From Allomyces arbusculus (Eukaryota; Blastocladiomycota; Blastocladiomycetes; Blastocladiales; Blastocladiaceae), in contig JADHYV010000001.1 of NCBI GenBank assembly GCA_027604705.1, positions 930,001-994,000 of the forward strand: a stretch of DNA of 64,000 bases, read 5' to 3'. Made by a program: the position numbers and the translations under genes. This document shows positions 12,155-23,204 of this stretch, in pieces (the first letter of the stretch is position 1; the number at the start of each line of letters is the position of its first letter). The notes beneath the pieces were generated by a model. It saw nothing but the letters and a program-made list of their open reading frames with translations, searched no databases and had not been told where the DNA came from.

Positions 12155-12778
12155 TGCGTCCCGAGCGAGTCGTGGCGCATTCTGCAAGTCTCCTTTTCTC
12201 TATTTTGATCGGGTTTTCTTTATGGTTGCCGGGTGGGTCCCCGGCCCGTTATTGATGTGCGGTTTTTCCATTTCCTGGCTGCTTTGTTGTTCTTTCGGAG
12301 CGTGCTGCGGACGGAGAGGAGGGGAAGAGAGCGCACCTCCCTCTCATTTCATTCTTTCCCCCACCCAACACCCCCCATTCAAGTTTGCGTCGTCGTGCCA
12401 TCCCCCCTCTCTCCTCCCCACTTTCGATTTGGTTTTTATTGCTGGTTGCCCTGTTTTGTTTTTGGTCGTTCTCGGCCGGCGACTTTCCCCGTGCGCCGTC
12501 CACCCGTTTTTTTCGCATCCACACTCTCCAGTTATATTTAGTTGGTGGTTCGCGTTGGGTTTGGTCCGAATCGATGCCCTCAGCTGCGCAGAATTGGACA
12601 TGGAACACGGTGGAGAGTACTGACAAGGTCGAGCGCAGGACAGATCTGGCTCAACGTCGTTTCTGATCCAACACATTCATCAAAAAACGACTTCTGTACG
12701 ATTTGTTGTGACAACGGGCACCTCATCCTGCACTGATATGGCACCCCCACGCGCACCGAACCGGGTCCTCCCCACCAT
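12155..12778. other. Convergent 3' region between PP2A-A and GALE genes
   Basis: This is 620 bp of T/C-rich sequence with no supported gene. It should hold both polyadenylation regions. The many T-runs on the plus strand suit the 3' UTR of the PP2A subunit. Confidence 0.5.
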
Positions 12779-14085
12779 TTAGTGGAACCCATTCGGGTGC
12801 TTCTGGTGGAAGTTCCACGCCGTGCGCACAATCTCCTCGACGCTCGTGTACTGGCGCTTCCAACCCAAGACGGCCTCGGCCTTGGACGATGCGGCAATCA
12901 GCGTCGGCGGGTCGCCCGCGCGGCGCGGCTTGACCTCGGCCGGAATCGCATGGCCCGTCACTTTGCGTGCGGCCTCGACAATTTCTTTGACGGAGTAACC
13001 CAACCCGGACCCCAAATTGAACTGGTTCGACGTGTTGTGCTTGCGCAGGTACTCGAGCGCCGCGATATGCGCCGTGGCCAGATCCGTCACGTGCACGTAG
13101 TCGCGCACACAGGTGCCGTCGGGCGTCGGGTAGTCGTTGCCAAACATGTAGACCTTGTCGCGCTTGCCGAGCGGCACCTGCAGAATCAGCGGGATCAGGT
13201 GCGTCTCGTGCGCGTGGTCCTCGCCAATCTCGCCCGACGCGTCGGCGCCGCACGCGTTGAAGTACCGCAGGCACACGGACTTGATCCCGTAGGCCGCGTC
13301 GCACCAGTGCAGAATGCGCTCGACGGCGAGCTTCGTCTCGCCGTACGGGTTCATCGGGCGCTTCGCGTCGTCTTCCTCGATGGGCGACTTTTCGGGGACG
13401 CCAAAGACGGCCGCGGTCGACGAGAAGATGAAGTACTATTTGCGGAAAGGGGGAGGGGGGTGAGCACCTCGGTCGTGGTGGATCCGACGCGTACGCATCC
13501 TTGCGTGCGCGCAATGGCCCGGCGAGAGGGAGATCAAAGTACCTTGACGTCGAACTGCTTCATGACCTCGAGCATGTTGAGCGTGCCCGTGACATTATTC
13601 TCGTAGTACCCGAGCGGGTCCGAGCACGACGCGGCCACTTCAATCGACGCGCAGAAGTGCTAAAAATTTTTTGAAACGCGCGTTTTCCGGTCAGGCTCGC
13701 GTTCTCCCCGCTCTCGCTCAACGCTGATCCAGCTAAAAAAAGCACGTACGAAGACGGCCTGCGGCCGGTGCTTTTCGAAAACTGGCACGAGCGAGGCCTT
13801 GTCGCGAATATCGGCCTTTTCGAACGCGACCCCCTTGGGGATCGACTGCGGATGGCCCGTTGACATGTTGTCGACGACGACAATCTCGTACTTGTCGGTG
13901 CCGAGTTTCCACAGCTCGCGCACGCAGTGCGAGCCAATGTACCCGGCGCCGCCGCAGACGATGACCTAGGTTGTAGTCCGAACGTGGGACGCGTCAGATC
14001 TGATGCGGAGGAGCGCGTCGCGGGGCAAGAGGAGCGCGTCGTGGTGCTGGTGTGGGCGGCCGGTGCTGACCTTCATGGGCGCCAT
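12779..14085 (-). CDS. GALE: UDP-glucose 4-epimerase
   Basis: Four exons on the minus strand, 14071-14085, 13750-13965, 13543-13659 and 12779-13435, give about 334 residues, the usual length for a stand-alone epimerase. The first exon codes only MAPMK. All introns are phase 0 (105, 90 and 107 nt). The NAD-binding motif GGAGYIGSH lies at residues 10-18. The active-site SST is near 121-123 and the YxxxK pair is Tyr147 and Lys151 (NPYGETK). The NNVTGT and LRYFNACGAD motifs are also present. The enzyme interconverts UDP-glucose and UDP-galactose in the Leloir pathway and supplies UDP-galactose for glycosylation. Unlike yeast GAL10 it lacks the fused mutarotase domain. The flanking genes are unrelated. 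Confidence 0.95.
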
Positions 14086-15000
14086 GGTTGTTGCAGGTGA
14101 ATTCGAGTTGGTGTCGTTGGAGAGGGCGCGTGTAGTCGGTTGCCGAGTGGTCAGTGGTCGCGCCGCGGCGTCGGCGCGAATTTATAGGTGGCGGGACTGG
14201 CCGCAGTGGTCGAGCGCGTCGTGTCGCCCAGGTTCAATTTGCGCGGGGTGATCTGCCCGCCACCACCGACCAACTGGCTCCAAAGCGCGTGTCGCCGCCC
14301 TCCCCTGCCAACTCTGTCAACGGTCACGCTGCGATTGCCTTTTGTGGGCGCCGCCGCGAGACGCGTGGCCAACCACGCACCCGTCTCGCAGCACGGTTGT
14401 TCTCGACCAAAGCGCGGTTCATTCACGAACGATCCGAGTCCCCGCCACACCTCGCCACAGTCGACACGTCCTCGAACGGACAAAGTCACGATCCCCTCGC
14501 CCAGCCCTGCGCCCGAAATGCCAAGGCCCGTTGCGCAAGTGGTGCATGGTCGGCCGCAGCAACACTGCCGACCGCAGCGGGGCCTGCGGCGGCAGCGCTC
14601 ACGTAGCACAAACGTCCGACCGGGTCCACGATCCTCCATGATTCGTTTGAACCCCTGACCCTGATCGGCCCTCCTCTCAGCCCCGTTGTTCTCGCTAAAA
14701 CACGGTTGATTCGCGTCCAATCCAAGTCCGCGCCGCAGTCCATCGCAGTCGTCCTCACCTTGAACGTTATGATCCCAATTGACCGACGTATGGCCCCACG
14801 CCCAAACGCCAAGGCCCGTCGCGCATGGTCGGCCGCAGCAACGCTGGGCCTTGGCTGAAGCGCAGTCAATCGGGTCCGTCAAATCACGTAGCACAAGGCC
14901 GCCGCCAATGCCACCCCCTCGTCCTTGATCTCGATCAATCCTCGGCCGACGCACAGCTCGCTGCGGCTGGGCTGTCGCGTGACCACCCCCCCCCCCCCTG
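14086..15000. other. Intergenic region holding a diverged tandem repeat
   Basis: This is the promoter side of GALE and the 3' side of the LRR gene. Most of it is taken up by two diverged direct repeats (listed separately). A C-run lies at about 14988-14999, just past the LRR stop codon. A long minus-strand open frame spans it, but it overlaps the real LRR exon in another frame and I do not accept it as a gene. Confidence 0.5.
14394..14896. repeat. Two diverged direct repeats of about 215 bp
   Basis: Copy 1 (about 14394-14612) and copy 2 (about 14684-14896) share ordered words with indels between them. Each starts with GTTGTTCTCG and has a CGGTTSATTC word, then GATCC(G/A)AGTCC near the start. 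Further along come CAAGGCCCGT and GCATGGTCGGCCGCAGCAAC, and each ends CACGTAGCACAA. The spacing is about 290 bp, so a spacer of some 70 bp separates them. The family is unknown and I see no terminal repeats or target duplication. Confidence 0.75.
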
Positions 15001-16651
15001 CTACGTATCCCCCTCTTTCTTCTTCTCCCCCCTGCCGCTCGCGACGGCGTCCTCGACCACGCACAGGTACGCGAACCGATCTGCGGCCGCCTCGGCTCCA
15101 CGCCGCGCGACCACCTCCGGATCGACGGGCACGCCCGCACTGGCCACGCGCGATCCGCGCGTCGGATCGGCCACGAGCGCGTGCAGGTACGGCGCGTACG
15201 CGAGGAACAGCGCGTCCGAGGATGTGGCCGCACAGGTCATGAGCAATTCGAGCGTCGTGCGGCGGTCCGGTGGGGATGGACGTTTCCAGGGGAGTGAGGG
15301 CAGCGCACGGCACGCGCGGCGGGTCGGGTCGCCTGGGATGGTTGAGGGGTCCGGTGGGTCGGTGGTCGAGGAGAACGTCAGGTAGGCGGTGTGCCGGCGG
15401 AGGGCGGTGAGGAGGGATGGGTCGTAGGTAGTGGTGGATTTGGCTAGCGAGAGAGGTCAGTGTGGGGTGGAGAGACGAGGAATGAATAAAGTTAGTAGAA
15501 AACGGACCCTGTTCAAGGTCCATAGCAGCCAACAGAATTGTCAGCAGTTTGAGCACCACCGACACGGGCAACGCCAACACCAATTCGTGCGCGAGGTCCA
15601 CGGGCTGAACTGCGGCCAACCGCGCAATCACCGGCAAACACGTGCGCGTCAGTTCGCGCGGGAGTCGCGGGTCCACGAGCATCGCCATCGTCAACCATAG
15701 CAGAGTCGTGTCCTCAGGCCGGTCGACCAACTGAGAGACCCATGCTCCACGTCCTGCCGGGTCGCCACCGCGCATCGCCAAGTGCGCAACCTCAGCATCC
15801 CAATCGGCCGCGAGCGTGTGCAGCTGCGCCCATTGGCCGTCCGCGTGCGGGTCGAGACTCTTCGGCATCGCGCCGAGCAGTGCACAGCCCCATTGACTCG
15901 CCCCGTCGCGGTCGGGCACTTGCAGGGCGACCCCACGCAGACGCGACCGCGGCCCCCCTGCCGAAACTGACGCGAGCGTTGCCGTGTACTGCGTCGGAGT
16001 CGGCCCTACCGTGCCGGAAACCCCTGCAACCACGCGCGCCATGGCCGCATCTTCCTCGGCGCGCGTCACGAACCGGTGATCGATACACCACGCGCGTGGG
16101 AGGGCCGCGACAATAATCGCGCGTGCGTCGCACGGATGCGGTGGGGTCAATGCAGCCCACGCGGCCACATGGTCGTGGCCCAGCGGCGGTGGCGCGCCCG
16201 TCGGTGGTGGCGTAGACGGGTGCGTGCCTGTTGTTGGGTTGTCGAGGAGGCCCGGTAAACCCAAGGCGAGTGAGGCCGGGTTGCCAATGAGCACCAGGTG
16301 CAAGACGACGTGCACGTGTCGTAATGCGGCTTGTACGGCACCAAGGCCCAGACGGTTGTGTGCGAGATTGAGGTACCCGATCACAGGTGGCAGGTGCGGC
16401 GACGTTGCGGTCCAGGCGACGCCTGTCGGGAGCTGCGACGGGTCGTCGGTAGTCCAGCGCGGGTCGGGTGGGCCGAGGTGCGTCAGCTTCTGGCCCGAGA
16501 GGTTGATGGACCAGAGGGCATGGTAGGACGCGGTGGTTGAGAGATTGGCCGGGCGTAGTGGGAGCGCGGCTGGTCGTGGCGTGGTGAGTCGGCTCTTGTC
16601 AGTCCCTGTCCCGAGCGGCGGGGTCAGCGTGCCGGGCGCGTCATAGCGCAT
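15001..16651 (-). CDS. Leucine-rich-repeat protein of unknown function
   Basis: Two exons on the minus strand, 15508-16651 and 15001-15443, give about 528 residues. The 64-nt intron (donor GTCCGT, acceptor GCTAG, phase 1) contains CTAAC close to its 5' side. Residues about 45-125 hold LRR-like units (LWSINLSGQKLTHL; VIGYLNLAHNRLGLGAVQAAL; VVLHLVLIGNP). These are followed by an LRR-cap-like segment around RAIIVAALPRAWCIDHRFVT. The rest (about 200-528) is Ala/Leu-rich helix with no known domain, ending in a charged GRGEKKKEGDT tail. The frame is open a little upstream of the first ATG but without another ATG. The intron is supported because it joins the frame to a clean conserved-looking C-terminus; without it the frame continues into the repeat region. 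Confidence 0.75.
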
Positions 16652-17046
16652 GTTTTGCAGCAAGTCGTGAGCGGAATGGACGGTGGGATCGCAGTGGATG
16701 ATCAAAAGTCACATTTGATCATGGATTGGGTCGTTGCGGTTTGCCGGCATGACCCTTGGTGTGGAGGCCAAGTCAGCTCAGTGCCACGTCTTTCGCAGCC
16801 GCTGTGTCGTGAAGCACGGTGGACTTGACCATCAAAGAGGGAAGACAGCTTGACCTTCCCCACGCTTCCACTGCTGCACTGCTCCCCACCTTGTTCTCCT
16901 CGGCGCGCGCGGCGGCCCTCACGTCGCCGTCCCTTGCCCACCTACCACCGCGCTCCACTCGCTGTCACCGCCCGCACTCGCGCGCAAGTGCTTGCGCGCC
17001 AGTGCCCGAGCATCCGCTGTAGCTGCGTCGCCCAGCACGGCGGACC
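16652..17046. other. Divergent promoter between the LRR and MED14 genes
   Basis: This is 395 bp and carries a perfect 9-bp inverted repeat at 16698-16722. No TATA box is obvious. The MED14 side is C-rich. Confidence 0.5.
16698..16722. repeat. Perfect 9-bp inverted repeat with 7-bp spacer
   Basis: ATGATCAAA and TTTGATCAT flank AGTCACA, about 50 bp upstream of the LRR start codon in a divergent promoter. It could be a dimeric transcription-factor site. Confidence 0.6.
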
Positions 17047-20000
17047 ATGCGCGCGGCCGACGCCGCCCTAGCCCACGTGCCGCCGCCGCTCAAGAACGCT
17101 ACGCACGTCCACGCTCATCCAGGCACCGCTGCCGCTGCCGCTGCCGCTGCCTCTGCCGCTGCTGCCGCGCGCGGGCCATGGCCGCCGAGGCCGCCCGCTG
17201 CCGCTGCTGCCGCTGCTGCCACGGCCGCCGTCCCCCCGCAGGAGCCCTCGCCGCCCGCAACCACCGCCACGGACGCGCACGCCGCTTGGCCGCACGGCAG
17301 CAGCAGCGGCAGCCGCGCCAGTGCAAGCGCAACGACCAATAAGCCCGGACACGCTCGATCGGGGCCTGCGCCTTCGTCTTCTGCCGACGCCGCGCGGCGC
17401 GCCGCTTCCCCGCGGCCTGTGAGCGCGCTGCACGCCGACTGCGATCATTATCACGGATTACCCGATCCGACGCGCGCCGCCTTGCATCCGCCCGCGACGG
17501 GAATGGCCGACGGGGCCAGTGCGCCGTCGGCGCAACCGCAACCAGAAGCCGTGGCCGATGGTGCTGCCGGCAGTAGCACGCCGCTGGCGCAACCACCACT
17601 GACGGGCATGCGGCGCTTCGACCCGCGCGGGTCATTACCGCAGCACCATGGCGACATGGTCCCGCTCGCGGCCGTCGTGCGCCGCGTCACGCACCATGCC
17701 ATGGCGTCGCTCAGGACCACGCTGAGTTGGTACGGTGGCCCGTCGTGGATCGGCACGTGCGCTGTAACAACCGGCTGATCTCATTATTCTGTTCGCCACA
17801 GGAAGGGCCTGTCCCCCGTGCAGTCGGACGAGCGCAAGCGCGCGCTGCTCGAGCACATTCGGCAGACACGGCTGCTCCTCACCAAGCTCGCGCTGATCAC
17901 GCAGTGGGCGCACCACTCGTCGGCGTTTGTTTGTGCCCAGTCGATTGTCGCGCTGCTCCAGGCCGACGACGCTGCGTTTGACGCGACCGTCTTTATGCTG
18001 CACGCTCACGCCGACGCCCTGAACCGCGCGCGCGCACGCAACTTTGATGTCGCGACCGCCATTGACGTTCTGAGCTCGGGCCAGTACCGCGCGCTGCCCA
18101 AGGTCTGTCTCCAGGCTTGCTCCACTGCTCTCGCGCCTGCAACTTAAGTCGATGCTAATTTCATGGTGGCTCGACTTTCCAGATCATGAAAACGTCGTTT
18201 ATCCCGGAACCACTGCGCGACGACGAGGTCGCGCAGACCATGGCCGCGCTCAACGACATGATCCGCATGCGGCTTGTCTCCATGGAATGCGGCGTCCCCG
18301 CCGAGCTGCTACGCGACTGCCGGATCGACATGGGCCGCGTCGTCTTCACTGTCGCGCACGAATTTGAACTCACCCTGACTCTGCCCGGTGGGCCGGACCC
18401 GAACGGGCCCTGGCACATTCTCGACTTCCGGATACTCGACCCAAACTTGGCACTGCACGAGTACCAGCGCCAGAACCTTGTGCATATCGGGAACAGCAAA
18501 TTGCTGGCCGCGTCGGGGGCCGGCGCCGCGCAAGTTCCGCCGCAACCGCCACCGGGTCCCGCTGCCGGCAGTACTGCCATAGTGCCTGCTGGCCCAGCGG
18601 TGCACTTCCCGCTGCTCGAAGTGTACCACTTTTTCCACCATTTCATCCTGACGCTGCGGCTCGAGAAACTGGTCGTCGAGTCGTACACGCTGCTTAATTC
18701 GCCCAACGCGCCAGGGCTCGACACGATTTCCGTCAAGGACGACGGCCGTACGCTCGAGCTCGCCTACTGGTCGAATTCGCGCAACGGCGCGACTGTGCGC
18801 ATTGCTTTGCGCGAGACCGAGCGCCGGGACGTGATCAACATTTCGGCACACCCGGTTGTGCAGTGTCCGCCAGAACCCACCGGCACACCCGTGCTCGTGG
18901 CTTTGCCGGCGAAGCCCACAACGGCCTCGTTCACGTACTCGGCCACGTCGCTCATCGTGCAGCACTTGGGCCGCGAAACGCCGATTGTCGAATCGACTAC
19001 GCTCACGGCCCTGCTCGCGCAGTGTCTCGACACGCACACGGCCCGGATTCTCGCGGAACTCGCGACCCTTGTTGAACGTGGCGCCGTCAACGACGGTATG
19101 CCCGGCCCGCCTCCACCACCGGCCGTCCCCAAAACCGCGCTCGTCGGCGGCGGCAGTGCCTCCCCGCCGCACGTCAAGGACGGCGCACTTCACTTGCCCG
19201 CGTACGCCGTCTCGATTGCCGTGCACCGCCAGTCGGGCAAGTTTCATGTCGCCCCACTCGACCGGTACAACGAGAAGTTGCAGCATCTCGAGGCGATGCT
19301 CAACGAGGACCCGCTATTTTTGCCGCACACGCTCGCGAATTATGCGACGGCAAGGTTGATGGACCGGATTGTGACCTCGGTTACGTTTTTGGGCTTGGTG
19401 CCGAGTCCGCGGCCGCCGAATGCGTTGACGGTCGCGAGTTCGGGGCAGGCGGCGAATCTCGGGCCGCGGGTGTTCCTGAGGGTCGTGCACAAGCCAGCGG
19501 TGCCCGAGTACCATTTGGCGGTGAATGTGGTGCAGGGGGTGGTGACGTGCTGGGTGCTGCACTGGTGCGTTTGCTTGGTGTGGGTGGGAGGGAAGGGGTT
19601 AGTGCCGGAACTGATGTGAGAGTGTAATTTAGGCCATCGATGACCGTGGTCAAGGAGTATCATCCGTCGCTGCACGATCTGGTCGAGACGTTCGAGTACG
19701 CGCGATTGGGCTCTCGCTTTGCTTCAGTGGCTCGCACTCACTTCGTTTCTCTCATCGCAACAGCCAGTACACGTCTCTGCACCAGATCCAGGCCGCACTC
19801 GCGGCCAAAGGCGTGCATCTCGCGTGGCACGGCGCTGGGCTCGCAATTGATCCGCTCTCGTTCCCACCCGGTGCCGGTTTGCTTCTCGCCGTCGAGAACC
19901 TGACCGTCGTCCCGCTCGAGACACCGCCGCAGGTGCACGTGCAGTGCCGGCTCAAGTACGCCTTGCCGGGTCTCGGCGCGACCACGGTTCTCGCGTTCAA

Positions 20001-21924
20001 GGCCAAGTCGGTGCGCACGGCCTTGCGACGATGCGTGGTCGCGCTCGGGACCGTGCACCTGCTCGTGCAGTCGGACCCGCGCGATGTCGTGGATGTGGCT
20101 CTGGACGCGGGCAACGTGCGGTACCGGATTGGTGCGGCCAGGGAAATGCTCGTGCAGGTCCAGATGGCCGCGGCGGCGCCTGCAGCAGTAGCAGCGGCAA
20201 GTGAAGGCGAGACCACGGGCCGTGCATTGGTCAAGGCCGGAACTTCGCATCGCACTCGCTCCGAACCGTCGTCTTCCGCACCTCCAACAGTTGCCAAAGT
20301 CGTCGGGTGGACCGAGGCCCCCTACTCGTTCCGCGTTACCATGGGTTCCGACGCGATCTTTGACCCGATCGCGCGCGCCGCGCAGACCTACCTGAACCAG
20401 CGCGGCCACGTCGATCTGTGCCTCCCGTCGCTGTGCCTCGCCGTGCATGTTTGGACCGTTGTTGCTTCCCGATTGCACACGATCCACACTCAAACTTCGC
20501 GCGCTTACCCGCGACTCGTCGTCAAGTCGGCCGAATTTGCGACCATTTACCTGACGCGCAGTGCCGCGCTGCACTTGCGGTACCTGCTCGATGAGACGCG
20601 GCGCTGTCTCGTTGTCAGCGAGCGCCATTTCCCGCTATTCGCGTCGCTCTCGCGCGCGGTCACAGCCCGCGTCACGAGCCATGCCGGATTAAACGCGGTC
20701 GCGCTGCCGAACGCGATCATCCTGCCGGCCTCGGACGCGCGTGCGGCGGCCGTTGACGCAATGCTGGACGCCCTGCTCGATCAGTACACGCGCACCCGCG
20801 TCCTGCTCGATGCACACGCCGCCCTCGTTGCGCGGTTCCCACCCGGCCGCCCTACCGCCGCATCTGCCGCCGCCGTTGCCGCTGCCGCCGAGGCCAACCA
20901 GCCGCGCGTCATGCAGTACGCGCCTCCTCCACCGCCACGGGACGTGGTCGTGGATGACGACGCCGTGCGGTTCGTCTGGTGCGACGTGGCCGTTCGCGTC
21001 ACCGCCACGACCGTGCACGCCGACGCCAACGCCGTGCCCGCTGCCGCTGCCGCCGCAGGTGCCGGTGGGAACGGCGCCCCACCGTCTCTCTCGGTTGACA
21101 CGACGCGGCAGCTAGGCGTGCACGAGCGCCGCACCCTCGCACGACTCCTGCAGTTTGATTTCGCGCATGGGTTGGCCGCTGCGGGGGTTCCGCCGCCGTC
21201 CCAGTTGCCCGCAGCGCCGGCTGCATCGGACCCGGGCGCTCTCATGGCGAATGTGGTGGACGCCCTCATGACGCTCATGGCCTTACCCGTGCCCGTCATT
21301 CGCGCGATCGCACAGTGTTCGGCGCTCGTGGCGGATACCACTCCGCCGCGGCACGTGGCGCTCCTGTTCCTGGCCCCACCCAAGGGCGCCGTCCCGCACG
21401 ACGTGCAGCGGTGTCTCCCGCCGCCGAGTCGGCCGTGTTTGCTTGTGTCGCGCGCGGCGCCCGCGAGGGTGGAGGTCGCGGATGGTGCGAGTTCTGGTGC
21501 ACCGGGCGCACCGGGGACGCCGGGTTCTGCACCCGCCGGTAGTGGTGGGAACGACGAAGACTCGGTCTCGCTCGTGTTCGTCCTCACCTGCCCGCCCGGC
21601 CCCGTCGGCGCCCCTACGCCGCCCCCACCGCCAATTTACGTCCCCGTCACGTACGCGTGGTCGTCGAACGTGGTCTCGCCGTGGGAGGGATTACCGGTGT
21701 CGGCGGCGGCCCGTGGCGGCGCCATGAATCCCACCGAGTTGCTGGCCTTCCTGAACGCCAAGCAGCAGCCGGGCGTGATGGCCGCGGCCGTGACCAGGCG
21801 GCGCAACGTGGCCGACGTCGTGAACGATCTGAAGCGCGAAGGGTTTGCCGTTGCGCAGCAGGAGAATTTGCTCGTGTGGACGATGCGGCGCGTCGTCGCA
21901 CGGCATGTGGCCGAGTTGGCGTGA
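17047..21924 (+). CDS. MED14: Mediator complex subunit 14 (RGR1)
   Basis: Five exons, 17047-17729, 17802-18102, 18183-19564, 19633-19695 and 19764-21924, give up to 1529 residues. The introns (72, 80, 68 and 68 nt) fit in phase. The MED14 N-terminal domain begins near residue 200 (MVPLAAVVRRVTHHA, then SDERKRALLEHIRQTRLLLTKL and ITQWA). It continues through SSGQYRALPKI and FIPEPLRDDEVAQTMAALND. The rest is the large architectural body. MED14 is the backbone that links the Mediator head, middle and tail and contacts RNA polymerase II in the nucleus. The first 150 codons are Ala/Pro-rich with GCN repeats; ATG 17503 (MADGAS, good context) is an equally good start. Exon 4 is only 63 nt; its donor GTACGC was chosen because a later GT would leave an intron near 40 nt. 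Confidence 0.88.
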
Positions 21925-23204
21925 TTTAGTCTTTAGTAGGAAATCGATCGGTGGTGGTGATTGCGAAGTGATCGTCCAGTGTGTGACCCAGGGAGAAGAA
22001 TACGGGTGGTGAGGAGAGCGGAACTGGGTGCACGCAAGGCGCACGTCTGGTGACAATGGCGTAATTTGTGGCAAATGGGCGGACGAGAACACTCTTGTCA
22101 GGCGACCAGCTCGTGAACCATCGACCCGTCACCGTTGCAGCATCGAACTCCCTGCTCGGGATCAGGTGCGCGATTCTTGGTGCACGAAAGTGCACGAACA
22201 GGAACCTCGACGGGCAACCAGCACAGGCCGACAGGCAGCCTGTACTGGCTCTGAGCTCTCTCATACATTACCCCGACCACCACACCCATCACCACTCCCT
22301 GCGTGGTAGGTCGCAAGTGAACTCGCTCGTCGTCTCCACCCTCAACTCCCTGCGGTATCCGCAGTATTTGATGATCAAGGGCGTGCAAATCATACCACAA
22401 TTGACTTGCGCGCTGCTTGACGCGTGCGTAACCGTTGCGCGCGCGCGATGTGAGACTTGAGGCTCGACCTTGTTCAACCTGGCACTCCTTTCGAGTGTTG
22501 TGGCGACGCCATTCGTCGCGTGCAACGAAAGCGGTCCCTTCGCCGATGTTTGCCCTCATTTCCCTTCCAAATCCATTGTCTTGCCCATCCGAGCAGCGCG
22601 CCCACGGGATACGGTTGACGCGCACGTCGTGCGCGCGTCAAGACTCGTTGTGTTCTGCTCCACTCCCGGTCGTCGACGATGCCGCCTCCGTCTTCTGACC
22701 AGCTGCGCAACGTCAGCGTGGGCAGCCCGTCGGCGCCTCGCCAAGTTGAAGTGGACAACATAAATACTCGAGACCCCGCGCCCGCGCTGGTGCACGACTG
22801 GCTGCTTCGTCCTGCTCGCCGTCTACCGGTCTTCCGCCACCCACCGCCTTGGAACACGCTGCGCGCCTTCCAGCTACCGGCACCGGCCGCCGACGGACGT
22901 CACCGCGCCCGAACCCGTCGAATATCCCCTCGTGCCCGCCGGTCGCGCACGCATTGGTCGTGCAGTGCTTTGACGCCCAGGTATTACAGTTACGCGCGCA
23001 CATACGCTCGAAATGAGCTCAAATACCGAATTTTGACGACGGCCAGCGCCAGGCAAAAGTGGCGTCGTTCGGGGAAATTGTTGCTAACAGCGATCATGGC
23101 GATGATTAGTCCTCGCCCGCTCGACACGGTCTTTCTCTCTCTTTCGGTGCGTTGACCTGGGCGCTGGCCGAATTGCCCCTGCGACCGACAGCGACGCGAC
23201 CACC
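21925..23204. other. Intergenic region upstream of the first 7TM paralogue
   Basis: This is 1.28 kb. Short open frames occur on both strands, none with a known domain. It should contain the MED14 terminator and the promoter and leader of the membrane-protein gene, including a TATA-like site near 22759. Confidence 0.5.
22759..22766 (+). promoter_or_regulatory. TATA-like element upstream of 7TM paralogue A
   Basis: CATAAATA sits in a GC-rich stretch, about 440 bp before the inferred start codon. It is plausible as a TATA box if the 5' UTR is long or carries an extra non-coding exon. Confidence 0.3.

Noticed and set aside
14151-15233. 360-codon minus-strand open frame over the tandem repeat
   Set aside because: It overlaps the LRR gene exon in a different frame, starts without a sensible ATG context and is low-complexity Gly/Cys/Arg. 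I keep the repeat as a finding but not this frame as a gene.
15444-15507. Reading the LRR gene as one 608-codon exon
   Set aside because: Read-through leads into Pro/Arg-rich frame over the tandem repeat, while a 64-nt intron with standard ends gives a coherent helical C-terminus.
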